Positions 1 through 11,620 are shown, numbered from the stretch's first letter. The stretch is DNA of 64,000 bases from Sclerodactyla briareus (GCA_026419785.1 JAODTK010005548.1:62001-126000); one strand, 5' to 3'. The notes: a model not told the origin generated them from the letters alone. Program-made: numbers and translations.

Positions 1-12
1 GGCATTGTGGTC
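1..12 (-). CDS. Start of a zinc-finger-type exon cut by the window edge
   Basis: On the minus strand, a pyrimidine-rich tract and CAG acceptor (positions 13-15) precede the window edge. The intron end and first exon bases closely match the acceptor of the zinc-finger exon at 1,322-1,650 (a TTGTTCAG acceptor followed by GACC). I infer another tandem paralogue continuing outside the window. Only 12 exon bases are visible, so the product is inferred from the matching junction alone. Confidence 0.35.
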
Positions 13-269
13 CTGAACAAAAAAACAGAATGAGTGTGGTCAGCAACATATTTGCTATACTCACTCCCTAGCCAAGCTCTTCAATGATAACACTCCCATA
101 CTGGTTGATTCTGCTGTGTGGAATATGTAGATGAACAATGTCTTGATTTTGTACAACCGATGTTGGAAGGCCATTGCATATTTGCACTCCTTGTGTTGAT
201 ACTACATGCACACATACCAGCACATTCAACATCAATGTTGCTGTACGTACCTAGAATTAGTCTCCGCAT

Positions 270-650
270 TCTTTTGTTTTCTATTGAAATCCAAACACTA
301 ATCTCACTTCAAAAAGCATTTAGTCCATGGTAGAGGAGTGCTGTAGTAGGTTGGTAGGTGTTGATAGTTACTTTGGTGAGTAAAAGACAACAGAATTTCT
401 GCTAAATGATGACTTATTCCACAAAATGAAACAATGTAATACATAACATAATTTCTTGTGTTGTCCATGCGTTATTGTGCAATTGGGTTTCTCCCCAATT
501 TCTCTGCTTAATGGCCCAAACTTTGAATGCCATTAACTCATAACACATAGGAACATCATATTGAAATGGGGTTTGGACCTATAGATACAGTTTTTCCATT
601 CTCCACGATATAACATGTTGTATCCAAGCCTGTAGTTGTCCTTTAATATA
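270..650. repeat. Dispersed repeat family A, copy 1
   Basis: This stretch aligns along its whole length with 29,830-30,370 and 38,690-39,235. Shared landmarks are a ttctattgaaat block, the aaagcatttagtc block, a tactttggtgag block, the ataacataatttc block and a terminal gcctg(c/t)agttgtcctt. Copies differ by substitutions and small indels. Copy 1 lacks the roughly 120-bp left part shared by the other two. No coding potential is evident, and I cannot name the family. Confidence 0.8.
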
Positions 651-1321
651 ATAGCCCCATGCTAGCAACCCACTGAATCTATATTCAAGACCATCATTGT
701 CTGAGTTATCGAAAGTTCTTGATCGTCTAAAGTTACATTCTTCATAAAATTCCCATTGAGTTGGTGCATTACGTCAAGAGGCGCAAACATGTTGCAGTTG
801 ATTCTGGCTAATAGACTTGCTCTAATGAAAAGAGGGAGTTGTATCATTATACACTGAAACAAAATGTTTCTCATAAATGGCTTCTGCAACGTGACGATCG
901 AAAGTCGGAATACATGATATACAATTTGACAGCAGTGCCTCCTGTCAAGAATTTCTATCAGCAAATCGTGTGCGTAGACATTGTTGTGACTGTCCTCCAT
1001 GACTTTACTTTTCCTTCAATAGCATCAGGGTCAGCTGCCCTTCGTCTTATGAAGGTACTGGACCTTTTTGTCCCTTGCTCCGTTCCTTGAGCAATCACGG
1101 TGATGGAATCTCTTCCGCTACCGAGTTCTTGTTGCTTATGGTCCAGGTTGTTACGAGTGGGATCTTCCCACCATCCAAGTTTGTCGTTAGCTATCAGGTG
1201 GTGGCTGTTAACAGAATCCAGTACAGGTTTTGCTCAAGGTCAAGTGTCTGGCAGCCTAAGAAGAATAGTTATCCCAGGGTATAACCTGCCCGTCGTAAGG
1301 AATGAGATAGGGCTGGATTAT
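651..1321. other. No convincing gene; flank of the first zinc-finger exon
   Basis: Open frames of 83-113 codons occur on both strands and overlap each other, but none has a recognisable motif or splice-site support. The stretch lies downstream of the minus-strand zinc-finger exon that ends at 1,322 and may include its 3' untranslated region. Confidence 0.4.
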
Positions 1322-1650
1322 TCACTGGAATTTATAATGTGTCTTCTCATGATTCTTCAACGTGTGGTTCCTGCTAAATCTAATTCCACAGATGCCGCAT
1401 CTGAATGGCTTCTCGCCAGTGTGAATCCTTTGATGGCGTAACAGATTCTTCTTACTATGGAAGCTAGTGCACACTCGTCACAGGGGAATTTGTTGCGATG
1501 TCTGTGATAGGACTCGTGAGACCTGTTTTAGATACATCTGTTGATCCCTGCCACAAAACTTGCAGAAGACTGCCTGAATACGGCCAAATAACTCTGTTGT
1601 CTCACTTTGACTTGTTCCGCGTACTTGTGGACTGTAATTGCGTTGGGGTC
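1322..1650 (-). pseudogene. C2H2 zinc-finger exon, paralogue 1 (frame-broken)
   Basis: Terminal exon of a probable DNA-binding C2H2 zinc-finger protein. The acceptor is CTG at 1651-1653 (minus-strand ttgttCAG). After a polar leader come three finger-like units: CKFCGRDQQMYLK...HRHR, then FPCDEC...[15 protein letters not shown], then [12 protein letters not shown]...HEKTH, ending HYKFQ and a TGA at 1322-1324. The TGEKPF linker and the C-x2-C/H-x3-H spacing are directly visible. At least two frame changes interrupt the fingers, after residue block MYLK and inside the second finger. Exon structure, leader and tail match the exons at 4,325-4,654 and 5,171-5,585, so this is a tandem family. It could be a decayed paralogue, or an intact gene damaged by sequence error. 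Confidence 0.75.
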
Positions 1651-2020
1651 CTGAACAAAGAACAGAATGGGTTTGGTCAGCAACTTGATTATTCCTATAT
1701 TTTCCACAAGTGATGTCTGAATCATTGTTTGTGATAACCAAAACTACAGAAATATCATCATCAATGTGCTCAGCTCTTGACTTCGAGTTTGATCAGGGTA
1801 GTTGGACTAGCTGACGCACTGACATGGCAAACCTACAAATATAACTGTTGGTTGGCTGGACATGTTTTTAGGAGCAATGTTGACAACTGGGGGGCTTCAA
1901 ATAGAAACTCATGGAACTCTGATATTCAACATTTGCAGTAGATATTGGTCAGTGAATGGGCGCTTCCTAATCAGTGGGCTCCTGGTCTATTCGTCAGGCA
2001 TACAGCTTACTCAGGCGTTG
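1651..2020. other. Intron-like sequence upstream of the zinc-finger exon
   Basis: On the minus strand this is the intron leading into the exon at 1,322-1,650. I see no further exon, RNA gene or repeat here. Confidence 0.4.
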
Positions 2021-2357
2021 AGCACCACACGCAATGGCAATGTGTTAGCACCACACACAATGGCAATGTGTTAGCACCACACACAATGGCAATGTGTTAG
2101 CACCACACACAATGGCAATGTGTTAGCACCACACACAATGACAATGGGTCAGCATCACACACAATGGCAATGTGTCAGCACCACACACAATTGCAATGTG
2201 TTAGCACCACACACAATTGCAATGTGTTAGCACCACACACAATGACAATGTGTTAGCACCACACACAATGGCAATGTGTTAGCACCACACACAATGACAA
2301 TGTGTTAGCACCACACACAATGGCAATGTGTTAGCACCACACACAAGGCAATGTGTT
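2021..2357. repeat. 26-bp minisatellite, 13 copies
   Basis: Thirteen head-to-tail units of the form AGCACCACACACAATGGCAA followed by TGTGTT. Units start at 2021 and recur every 26 bases; the last is 25 bases. Variation is confined mostly to the GGC position (GAC, TTGC) and to one unit with GGGTCAGCATC. An oligo-T run follows directly at about 2,360. The number and uniformity of units suggest recent expansion. Confidence 0.95.
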
Positions 2358-2774
2358 CCATTTTTTTTTTTCGACAGGAGTCTTGATCTGACGTCCTTGA
2401 ACTCCTGTCTCCCGGCATGCAAATAATACAAGATTTTAGGCGACGATCCATATGAATTTAGTTAAAAAACATGGATCCTGATATAGAGATATGTACAGGA
2501 GATACTGTAGAGGAGTGGCTGTATACAGTATAGTGTTTACCAGATTCTGATTCCCAATTAGTTGCAGAAGTGAGGATGTACTGTACAATTATTCACAAAC
2601 GAAATGTCAACAAGTATTCATCACAGTAACTCCCATAAACTGCCCCATCTATGTTACTTGTCTGGCACGAACCTGATCCTGTCCAGCTGTGAACATTATT
2701 CATAGCATTATCGAGCTGTAGCATGTTCCTGGTATTAGGTGACATAAAAATGTTATGTCTCAACAGTGTTGTAG

Positions 2775-2955
2775 TAGAGTACAAGATGGTGGGTACGAGT
2801 CGGGTACAAGGTCATGTGTAAGGGTACTGATCATTGGGTACAGTACAAACAGAAAATTTGAACATGGGTACGGGAACGAATACAGAGGAGTAGGTACAGG
2901 TAAGGGTACCAGGGGCTTGAGTACAGGTATAAGTCTTGGTACAAGTGTAATGTAA
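2775..2955. repeat. Imperfect GGTAC-rich tract
   Basis: GGGTAC, GGTACA and AGTACA recur about every 10-20 bases without a fixed period. It looks like a degenerate simple repeat. The open frames crossing it are low-complexity and probably not coding. The rest of 2,358-3,895 shows only AT-rich sequence and short homopolymers. Confidence 0.55.
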
Positions 2956-3894
2956 CCTACAATGTTACGCAGCAACCAATGGATAATGGGGCAAAGTGGT
3001 AACACATTGCATAGCCTAAATGCTGATTGTGTCCAACCATTCAGTATATCTTCAAAGGCTGTCTAGTAGGCCTAGATCCAGGTTTTTCTAATTTGTTTGT
3101 GCTAGTGTGGACAGGCAGTTTGCTTTTTGTAAAGGGTATGTGTGGACATGATGAGTCTGCACTTTCATACTATTCCGACTCTGGCCTGGCTGGTTCCTCC
3201 AAAAAGGTTTGAAAGAAACGGATGTCCTCGAAATTGCATAATGAAAAGAACAAGAGGAACTATTCCAACTAGGGCAATATGAGGTTCGAAGTTAATAAAA
3301 AAAAATTCTACATAATACTGATCAAATATTTTTCTGGTGGACATGAGCATAGAAAAGATAGAACATAGCATGCGCAGCGTGATTTCACTTGCATTTCGGC
3401 CATCTCAACATATAATTTAAGCAATCTGATAAGAATATATTTGAGTTAGACCTTTTTGTTATGGCCATACTGTACGTATGATTATAGGATTTTTTTTTCA
3501 CCAGCCCGCAAAATATTGGGGGGGTGAATTTGATATTATGTCCCCCCTCCCCCATCCCCCCCGCCAATGTGTTCTTCGCAACTACTGTTACAATATGCAT
3601 ATATACCTTTCCGCAGAAGATTTTTTTGAAAATCTTGAAAGCAATTCTTTGGTCAGCTAATATTTTTGGCTGTCAAAGTTAAGGTTCCGATTGTCAAAAT
3701 AATAATCCATTGAACTAGCTACAAAGCTGTTATTTGAGTGGCCACTTCCAAATCTTTACAGGTGGCTATGCTCATCTGCTGACTCTGTTGTCTGCAACTG
3801 TTGTCTGTACAAAGTTATCCTTTGCTGGTCCTTCAGTGTGCAATTATCATACCTAGTATATATTACATGGTATCCATCCCAGGCATACAACACT

Positions 3895-4324
3895 TGAGAG
3901 CTGCAATGAACGGCTGGTCCTTGGAAACTTGAATTTAGCGTGCACAATAATCACTCCAGCGAAACTTTGAACTTCCCATCGAATCTGCTTTAGGACCTAC
4001 AGAACAACTGAAGGGTCCAAATGAATGTCAAGCTCTGTGGTCACTTCAATTTATAGTGCCCTACATATAGTTGCCAGGCTATTCGACCTGAAACCACTTC
4101 CAGATACCGGCACTTTCAAATGACAGTCATCACTCTAACTGAGCAACCTCTCGCTACAGGACATCTGAAGGTACCTGATAATTGGCAGTGAGAGTTGTGG
4201 TCACTTAAATTGATGTCTATGCTCGAGAGCTTCAATGAACGGCTGGTCCTTGGAAACTTGAATTTTAGTGTGTATAATCTTCACTTTAGCAAAAACTTTG
4301 AACTTGTGGAAGTGGGAGTTGTTG
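3895..4324 (-). pseudogene. Zinc-finger exon tail remnants
   Basis: Two partial copies of the end of the zinc-finger exon sit beside the fuller copy at 4,325-4,654. Around 4,020-4,175 the minus strand retains FRC and a C-terminal HYKLK-stop. At 4,195-4,235 it retains EHRHQFK-stop. A block with aatgaacggctggtccttgg occurs at both about 3,905 and 4,233, which shows local tandem duplication. Cysteine pairs are lost or out of frame, so these are debris rather than functional fingers. Confidence 0.55.
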
Positions 4325-4654
4325 TCACTTAAATTTATAATGTCTATGCTCGTGGCTTTGACAGTTGTCCTTCCGATTGAACCTCCTCCCGCATATAGCA
4401 CATCTGAAGGGCATCTCAGCTGTATGCACCCTCTTGTGTCTCAGCAGGTTCACCTTAACGGGAAGCCTTTACCGCATTCCTCACAAGAGAATCTATTACG
4501 ATGTCTATGATAGGCCTCGTGAGCCTTGTACTTGCTCAAATCTGAAAACAGTTTTCCACATCTCTTGCAGGAATACAATACGTCTGGGGCTTGTGTCGCA
4601 AAGTCAGAACCTTGATGCTGTGGTTAGCATGTTGACCGCTACTGTAGTTTGACC
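4325..4654 (-). pseudogene. C2H2 zinc-finger exon, paralogue 2 (frame-broken)
   Basis: Second member of the tandem zinc-finger family. The acceptor is CTG at 4655-4657 (minus-strand ttgctCAG). After a short serine- and histidine-rich leader come three C2H2 units: YSCKRCGKLFSDLSKYKAHE, then FSCEECGKGF...LLRHKRVH, then MPFRCAICGRRFNRKDNCQS with HEHRH, ending HYKFK and TGA at 4325-4327. All zinc ligands of these three units are visible. The linker TAEMPF replaces the canonical TGEKPF. One frame change precedes the first finger and one lies within the second. Fingers of this type normally bind DNA in the nucleus. The target cannot be inferred. Confidence 0.78.
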
Positions 4655-5170
4655 CTGAGCAAAGAAACAGAAACGTGATTGTCACGAGTGATAGGGAATT
4701 GGCCACTTATCAAGGCCATCCTGGTGGCACACAGTATTGTATATCATGGAAAATTTTTGGCTCCAGGGGTTCGGAAGCAATCATCTCAAAGGGTAACAAC
4801 AGCTGAAGAATCCTGGCTGAATTGCACGCTATTCTAATAAAGTAAATGCTCTGACATTCACAAATTGCAGCTTTACAAATGGCAAAAGTTGGCCCTAGAA
4901 ATCAACATGGAGGTAAAGTGGTATTAGTTGTTTTGAGGTGTAAGAGGTATTTAATTAATATTATTAAGCCTATCTTTTCCCACTACAAGTCATGATCTAA
5001 GCTACAGTAGCGTAGGTTTTATTTTACTCGCACCACAGGACCTGATGGTGGTGTGTCTTTTCCCATATCACTCACGGGAAGTCTTTCCACTTATACCATG
5101 GTGAGGTAGTCCCGAATAAAGTTCAACATGAATAATGCAACAACTTGTCTCAAATGTTTAGCAGCTCATT

Positions 5171-5585
5171 TCAGTCATGTTGATAATGTGTCGGTTCATG
5201 TTCTTGCAGTCCCCCTTCAAATTGAATCGGCTGGCCACAAATATGCATTTGAAGGGACGTTCTCCCGTATGCCCTGATGGTGTCTACAAGGTTCTCATTG
5301 GTCTGGAAGCTCTTGCCGCATTAGTCGCAGAACACCTTGCGACTCGGTTCTGGTATGCCAGTGCAACCTTGAGTGTGTCTTTCAAAGAATGGTTTGGACA
5401 AAACTTGCAGAATACCGTCCCGGCCGACTGCCCCTGGTTAAAAAACGATCCGCAGAGCCAGGGATAGTTGTAACATTTTTGCGATTACTTGTACTGCGTC
5501 CTTGCATTTGAGGTCCGGGACCTTGAAGGCGGTGTTTGGGATTCCTTGCCAATGGATAGAGGCAGTTCAGTGGTTGGCCAGGACC
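5171..5585 (-). pseudogene. C2H2 zinc-finger exon, paralogue 3 (most degraded)
   Basis: Third tandem member. The acceptor is at 5586-5588 (minus-strand cttgtcTAG). The leader resembles paralogues 1 and 2. Recognisable pieces are VFCKFC, then FCD-stop-CGKSFQTNENL, then ICGQ...EHEPTHYQHD-stop, with the terminal TGA at 5171-5173. A TAA replaces the codon between the two cysteines of the middle finger, and the TGEKPF-type linker is displaced into another frame. More substitutions than in paralogues 1 and 2 argue that this copy really is a pseudogene. Confidence 0.65.
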
Positions 5586-6299
5586 CTAGACAAGAGAAAC
5601 AGAATGTGGATATGAACACCTCAACTTTGTCGATCCGGGATCAAGTCATGTGAAGCAATCCAACAAAATGTTGATTGATACTATGATACAAGTGTTTGAA
5701 TGGGCGACGACATGATATGTACGGTACAGAAAATTGGGAGTACGCGCAATCCAGCTACATCAGAATTGTACCAACAAGTTTATCAATAAACACATCAGCC
5801 CTACTGTATATTCCCAATGCAAATAACTTTGCATGAGAACTACCTACATAAATTAATGCCACTTTGATAGTATAGATCTGATCTGCATGTCTCTGGCTGC
5901 CACAGAAACGTTGACATGCTACGATGACAAGTTAACTTGCAAAGACAGGGAGTCTCTCTCAGGGATTGACGCGATCCACCAAAAAGTCACTGCACAGACG
6001 GAGGTTATATTGCAAATTGTGCTATGATTCACTTTCAAACAGGAACGAGAGTGCCAATGGACCACAGTAGCTCAACTACAGGAAATGTGTCAGAGTAGAG
6101 AATTTGAGTGCTGTACGAACAAACCCACATATTAAAAATGATCTCCAGAGGGATTGGCATCAAAATTCTGAACTGTTCCGAACATGCCTCTGTGCTACAT
6201 TAGGAACACTGAACGGAACACCCCATGTAAAATTGGTGTCAACGAGAAAACACTGCTCACTTATCGCTAATCTATATCTATCTGTAGAAGGAGGGCCCG
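5586..6299. other. No gene seen
   Basis: Intron-like flank of paralogue 3. Short open frames on both strands around 6,104-6,354 overlap and carry no motif. Confidence 0.4.
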
Positions 6300-6850
6300 G
6301 TCTATAACAAAATGGACAAAACTTGACCACTAGATAATATAGCTCTGACTCCAAATTCCTGAGATCTTTTCAGAAGGTAGCATATTAAGTGATACTACTG
6401 ACCAACGTTCACTATCAGCCAATCTATATGTGAAGTAGAGGGTGTTGGCATATTAAAACCCAAATGCCTAATGCCCTAGCGACCTTTTAACTCAAATTCC
6501 TGACACCCTGTGAACTATTGGTCAACGATAATACCGGACCCCGATTTTAGACCATCCAAAACTGTTTCTCTGTAGGAGTAGAAGGCTTGATATTCAAACA
6601 GATATGGCCAAAATGACCCCAGATGACCTTTGACTTAAATCATGAACAACCATAGTACCATAGGTCAATGAAATATTGCAGGCTATTTCGTGTCATCCCA
6701 TTAATTTCTGCAGGAGAGAAGCCGCTTGATCATTAAACAAAAATGGCCAACCTAGGGGATGACATTTGACCTCAAATTTCTGAAACATCCCATGATGTGG
6801 CCATGGTCAATTATATAATGAATGTCCCATACTGTGGTAGTACACTGAAC
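6300..6850. repeat. TGACCTTTGACC-type dispersed repeat
   Basis: A degenerate repeat of roughly 120-bp units. Each contains variants of 'gatgacctttgacctcaaattcctgaacatcc' and 'ccaaaatgaccc'. Related tracts occur at 26,150-26,960, 30,370-31,640 and 32,960-33,240. It is non-coding. Confidence 0.6.
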
Positions 6851-7639
6851 AGGTAACAACAAGTAATCTGCACACAAGGGAACAGCAAAGTAAGTTCAGT
6901 TACCTAGCATTGTAGAAAACAATTACTTTAGTAGGTGAAGAGTCTATAAAAAAACTTTCAACTCATTCATTGGTTTGAGCAGGATTCATTGTTTACAGAA
7001 TGACATACTAACAATGCACACAACCACATCAAAGTTTCACCCAACACCAATAGTATTGTGAATAATGTTCACAGTGGTGCTTGGTAACAATTATGTTTGA
7101 GTTGATGGGTTGTGTAAAGCATACCAACATATTCATCATCCAAACACTATCACAGGCATTCTTCTCCCACAAGCAGTAACATCTCAGTCTGACGCCGTTC
7201 AAAAAATCTGTTTCAGACCTACACATCACCAACTGCTTACCGAGTGGAACATAAAAAATCAGTGCACTAATAAAACAGTCATAAAAAATTAACTTCGCCA
7301 CGATCATCCGTAGGAGGATTCGTCATCATCATGTCGCTGCTTATGAAATAGCAATCCAGCGTATTTGCCACGCCGTAGTGGGGACGTTGAATTTGCCCCC
7401 CCCCCCCCCATGTACTTGATGACTGCTCAGGTTTTTGTACTGTGGTGGTATTTTTGTTTGGATAATTTTTGCGGGATGATGAAAGAAAATAATAACCTTC
7501 AGTGATTGAATGGATCATACTCTGGAATTTCTGGCATTCATGGCATTCTGTAGTCAACCCACACTTGTTCTAGTTGTGAAAAGTGGGTGGGCACTTACAA
7601 GAGCGGGGTGTGCATCGGAAATGAATATGAATACAGTGA
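6851..7639. other. No convincing gene
   Basis: Contains a run of 14 C at about 7,397-7,410. Minus-strand frames of 92 codons (7,029-7,307 and 7,279-7,557) lack supporting splice sites. A CHEC motif in the second is not followed by a histidine pair. Confidence 0.35.
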
Positions 7640-8090
7640 AATAACTGTCCACTTTTTCATTTACTTATGTATAATGTACGACGGGTTGGAAATGTGAACT
7701 TCAAAATAGCTGTTGTTTTTGTTTTTTTAAAAACAACTTTTTGAACATTTGAACACAGGCATATGAACAGAACGTTAAAACATCAACAGAATATAAATGG
7801 TTCAGCAAAACTTGAGGAAGAACATACATAAATCATGATCTTCTACAATCTATAACATTAATCACAAACATTCTGTTGATGTTAGTGGTTGGACGATGAC
7901 CTCCGTGTATTCTACGAGTCCTACGGTATGTTGTGTGATAGAAAAACATGTGAACAGCATGGTACAGGAACTGAATGCTCTCAATCGAATTAACATCGAA
8001 TGTAGTAACAGGAATGATCGCGAGGGCATGAAAATAACACAAAAACTGGCATTGTAATTTAAAGTTTAAACAAACATTTTGCATGGTCGA
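7640..8090. repeat. Spacer family S2, copy 1
   Basis: Homologous to 17,456-17,840 and 18,086-18,460. Landmarks are 'ggttcagcaaaacttgagga', 'tgttgatgtagttggtgtga' and 'gaatgatcgcgagggcatga'. In the two later copies S2 sits directly between zinc-finger units, so it is part of the amplified zinc-finger locus. No open frame is conserved between copies. Confidence 0.75.
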
Positions 8091-8459
8091 GAGCTGATAT
8101 GAGAAATATACTAATGCCACATTCAGGACCTCACTGTAGTCTATATACAAAGAGAGAAAGAAACACCTGGCAAGTCAAGTCACGTGCAACGTGCACACAT
8201 AGGTAAAACTACTCATGTATCATTTCAGTGAGTTGCTACCAGCCAAAAGAAATATCATCTATTTACACGACATGAATCGAATGGATCAGTGATGAAGCTA
8301 CAAAAAATTTGGCGCCCTTGATTTCTTCGGACCGCCTACCTAAACCGAGCAAACACCAAACAAATGGGTCATGGCACTAGATGAAAAAATTCTCGTTCTG
8401 TCAATCTCATGATTTTTGGCCAGTCTGGAATCCATGTTACAAGGTTTGACATACTAGGT

Positions 8460-8905
8460 GGCAGTAGTAAGGAGAAAACTACAGTCTTCACTCCGTGTGC
8501 TCAGTCTGTGTCCTCCAGAGGACTAGTACCATGTCCGAATGCTTGAGCAGTATGTCAAGAGGAATGGGCGTTCGCCTGAGTGGGTTGTGTGATGGACAGA
8601 TAGGTGGCTGAAGGAACATACTACCGTCCTACCGTCACTGTGGCTCTGTCCTGTGTCTCCGGAGACTATTACTGTGTCCGAATGCCTTTGAGCATGTCCA
8701 CAGACAGAATGGCGTCTCGCCTAGTGGGTGCGCGGATGGACAGACCAGGTTACCCTTCACAGCGAATGACCTTGCCACAGGTAAGGCAAACAAATGGCTT
8801 TTCCCCGGGGTCCCCTCTCGTGGATGATCAAGACAGTCTGCTTAAATGCCTTAGAACAGTATCGACAAACGTGAACGACAAATCGCCTGGGGGGTGACGT
8901 CCGGG
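8460..8905 (-). pseudogene. Broken C2H2 zinc-finger array, HTGE-linker type
   Basis: Reading the minus strand in three frames gives a run of fingers: VCRYCSKAFKQTVLIIHER, then GEKPFVCLTCGKVI, then GETPFCLWTCSKAFGHSNSL with RRHR, then SGERPFLLTYCS. Linkers (GEKPF, GETPF, GERPF) and several C-x2-C and H-x3-H pairs are visible. Every finger boundary carries a frame change or stop. Sequence and linker differ from both the 1-5.6 kb paralogues and the 10-19 kb satellite, so this is a separate zinc-finger gene or remnant. Confidence 0.7.
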
Positions 8906-9029
8906 GAAGTGGATGGACATTGGGTCCAAATGGGTCGTTGATTGGTTATTTTGTTTGGGCTGTGTTGAGTAGACGGTGGGTGTTTGTGTAAGGGAGGTGG
9001 TTTGGCTTTCACTGTGGTGTGTCATTAGG

Positions 9030-10200
9030 ACTCCGGAGAGCCGGCCTATTGAGACAGGTCGGAAAGAGAGTATGTTTGAGTTTTAGCAGTTCCTTATTGC
9101 AATGGTATAGAAAAATTCCAATATGGAGTGCATGACCATACAGACAGTCTTGTATGACAATTGCTCAATCTACAGCCTTCAAGTTGGGTTACAGAGCTAT
9201 GCTATTGAGAGAAGGTATTAGGCTCCCAAATTTGAACATCAAAGGCAAGTACATGAACGCTCTGCTGAGTACTGATTGTTGCAAGCTATTCCCCTATTTG
9301 GAAGATGTACAGTACATGGGCTCAGCAAGCTTGTCAAGACTCTTGCAGACAAGCTCCATCGACAAGTTCAGTAGTGAATGACCCCACATCGAATAATTTT
9401 AGAATAGGATTGTGACCTAAACCTGATGTTAAATCCAGAAATGGAGTGGATTGCATGAGAGCAGCAGGGTTTACTGTAGTCAGCATTTCCAGAGCACATC
9501 GGAAGGAACATGGGAGGGACAACCCATACAGGTATAGCCCAGTGGTCAAATTGTCGCGTCAACTCGTGCGGGTATAAAATCGTAGTGATCAACAAGCCCT
9601 AATACAGATCTCTTAGCAGAAGTTCACTGTGTTAACACAGAATGCAAACCAGTCCTGCACTGACAACAGATCATGGATAACCATTAGGATTGTTTGAAAG
9701 GAGGCAAACAAAACAATGACCATGGTTAGACACATGGTTCATTGTTTTTGCCTGGAGTTGCAAAGCAGGGCTAGGCACACACGTAAGCTCACTGTGAGCT
9801 ATACCGAACAAAAAGCGATTGCATTTGTATACATGTGTAACAAAACGTACAGCACATTAAAATTACTGTTAGCCGAAATGTTAGCTCTGGAGACGAATTA
9901 ATTTCTAGTACTGTAAAGCAACATGGATGCAAAAAGGCCAGTTTGCGTATGTATTGATATCAACACAAGCAAGAAGTGCAACCGCCCTCCAGCAAAGGTT
10001 GTGGGGACCGTTTTCCATAGGTAGGGAAATTGATGCTAAAAGTCGGTGGGACTTGCATTGCACGTAGACATAGCAAACTTACAAAAAGGGTTGATGCAGT
10101 TCATACCGTTTGGCCACATTAAGAGAGGCTAGGTCTGGACTTGCATTCATTGTATATTGAATTACAAAGTTGCTTTTAAGATTCAGAGTTTCAGAGTCCA
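9030..10200. other. No gene supported
   Basis: A 75-codon plus-strand frame (9,154-9,381) and smaller frames exist but have no recognisable motif. No repeat relationship to the rest of the window was noticed. Confidence 0.35.
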
Positions 10201-10204
10201 TGCT

Positions 10205-10544
10205 TAATTGCAGCCTTTTAGTTTGACTTGTGTGGTGCAAACAAGATGTGTACCCAATACCCCAATGTCAGGAGTTTCAGTTTGAATGTAGTGCTCTGCT
10301 TCTGAGCACAGTCTCCTTGAAGTCCTTTCCATAGTGGGGCAGGCAAGGCCATACTCCGGTGTGTGTGACCTTGGGTGGTCAGAGAAGTCGTAATTTGATG
10401 TGTGTGCGTCATGCTTTCTGAGGATACTCATGTCTCCTGAAAGCCTGTCCACAGGTGGGGCCAGGTGAAGGGCACATCCGGTGCGTGACCTGGTGGTCTA
10501 GGAGGGTGATCATTTTGCGAGAATGCTTTCTCGGCAGAACTGAC
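10205..10544 (-). pseudogene. Zinc-finger satellite block 1a (2 units plus CQFC finger)
   Basis: Minus-strand C2H2 units with a repeat period near 120 bp. The least damaged unit reads ILRKHDAHTSNYDFSDH before the next CPT block. The consensus across blocks is CPTCGKGFRRQSVLRKHEAQ then H, followed by SNYDFSDHQVTHTGVWPF. A distinct leading finger, CQFC followed by LLDHQVTH, lies at about 10,500-10,550. Most units carry a TGA in place of the tyrosine codon after SN, and many indels. Confidence 0.65.
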
Positions 10545-10889
10545 AGGAGTTAGGGCCTCTCCCCTCTATGCAGCTGGCTCGTTATGCCTCAGGGGTCCAG
10601 ACTGGAGCGGAACCCCGGTGGAAGGTCCTAAAGATAAGCCAGTGAGCACATACCTGCAGGGTGAGCCATGTTTTTACCTCGTGGGGTGTGGGCCAACCTG
10701 CCTCCTATTTAGGCGGGCGGGCTTAATTCCTATAGAACAGACGGAAAGAGGAGGATTCAATGTACTGGGTATCAGTCTTTGAGAAACGCACTGTAAAGAA
10801 ATGTAGGAATTACACAGTGTCCGCTAAAGGTATGTATACTGCATTTCTCCACGAAACACAGAATTTTTTTCAAGGTTCTCTATTGGTGT
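10545..10889. repeat. Spacer family S1, copy 1
   Basis: Shares 'aggagt.agggcctctcccc', 'cctacagataaagccagtga', 'cctatagaacagacgga' and 'tgggtatcagtctctgagaa' with 11,265-11,620 and 18,721-19,030. It is always adjacent to zinc-finger satellite units. No frame is conserved between copies. Confidence 0.8.
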
Positions 10890-11264
10890 TATGCTTCTGA
10901 GCACACTCTGTCTCCTGGAAGCCCTTTCAACAGCTGGGCAGGTGAAGCGGCCACTCCTGTGTGTGCGACTGGGTGTCAGAGAAAAGTCTCAGTTTGAATG
11001 CAGTATTATGCTTAGCTGGAGTATCTCTGTTCCTGAAAGCCCTTTCCACAGGTGGGGCAGTGGAAGGGCCAGTACTCCTGTTGTGTGTGCCCTGGGGTCA
11101 GAGAAGTCTCATTTGAGTGTTGTGCTTCATCTTTCTGAGTATACTCTGTCTCCTGAGCCCTTTCCACAGGTGGGGCGGGAAGGGCCACACTCCCGTGTGC
11201 GTGCCTGTGGTCTAGGAGGGTTAGGTTATCTGTTGCGGAATGCTTTCTGGCCCAGAACCTGACC
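10890..11264 (-). pseudogene. Zinc-finger satellite block 1b (3 units plus CQFC-type finger)
   Basis: Three C2H2 units of the CPTCGKGF type on the minus strand, recognisable on the plus strand as 'ccctttccacaggtggggc' near 11,040 and 11,160 and a variant at 10,925. Units are interrupted by frameshifts and by a stop after HSN. The block ends at the S1 spacer. Confidence 0.65.
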
Positions 11265-11620
11265 AGGAGTCGGGCCTCTCCCCTCTATGCAGCTGCTCGT
11301 GCTGCCTCAGGGTTCCATGATGGGCGGAAACCCCGGTTGCAGGTCCTACAGATAAAGCCAGTGAGCACATCCTGACCAGGGGCGGCCCTGGTTTTTACCT
11401 CGGGGTGGTGCGGCCCAAACCTGATCCCTCTTATGGCGGGATGGGCCTTAATCCTATAGAACAGACGGAAAAGAGGAGGATCAATGCTACTGGGTATCAG
11501 TCTCTGAGAAATCGCACATGTAAAAACTGTAGGAATACACCAAGTGTACGCCTACATGGATGTATATGCAATTCCCAACATGAAACACAGATTTTTTTCA
11601 AAGTTTCTCTATGTGTGATT
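11265..11620. repeat. Spacer family S1, copy 2
   Basis: Nearly full-length counterpart of 10,545-10,889, about 720 bp away. The S1-plus-finger cassette is therefore tandemly repeated here. Confidence 0.8.

Noticed and set aside
2021..2357. Possible CRISPR array
   Set aside because: The 26-bp units are contiguous with no spacers, and the context is eukaryotic. It is a minisatellite.
7279..7557. Minus-strand frame with CHEC, possible zinc finger
   Set aside because: No histidine pair at finger spacing and no repeat of the unit.
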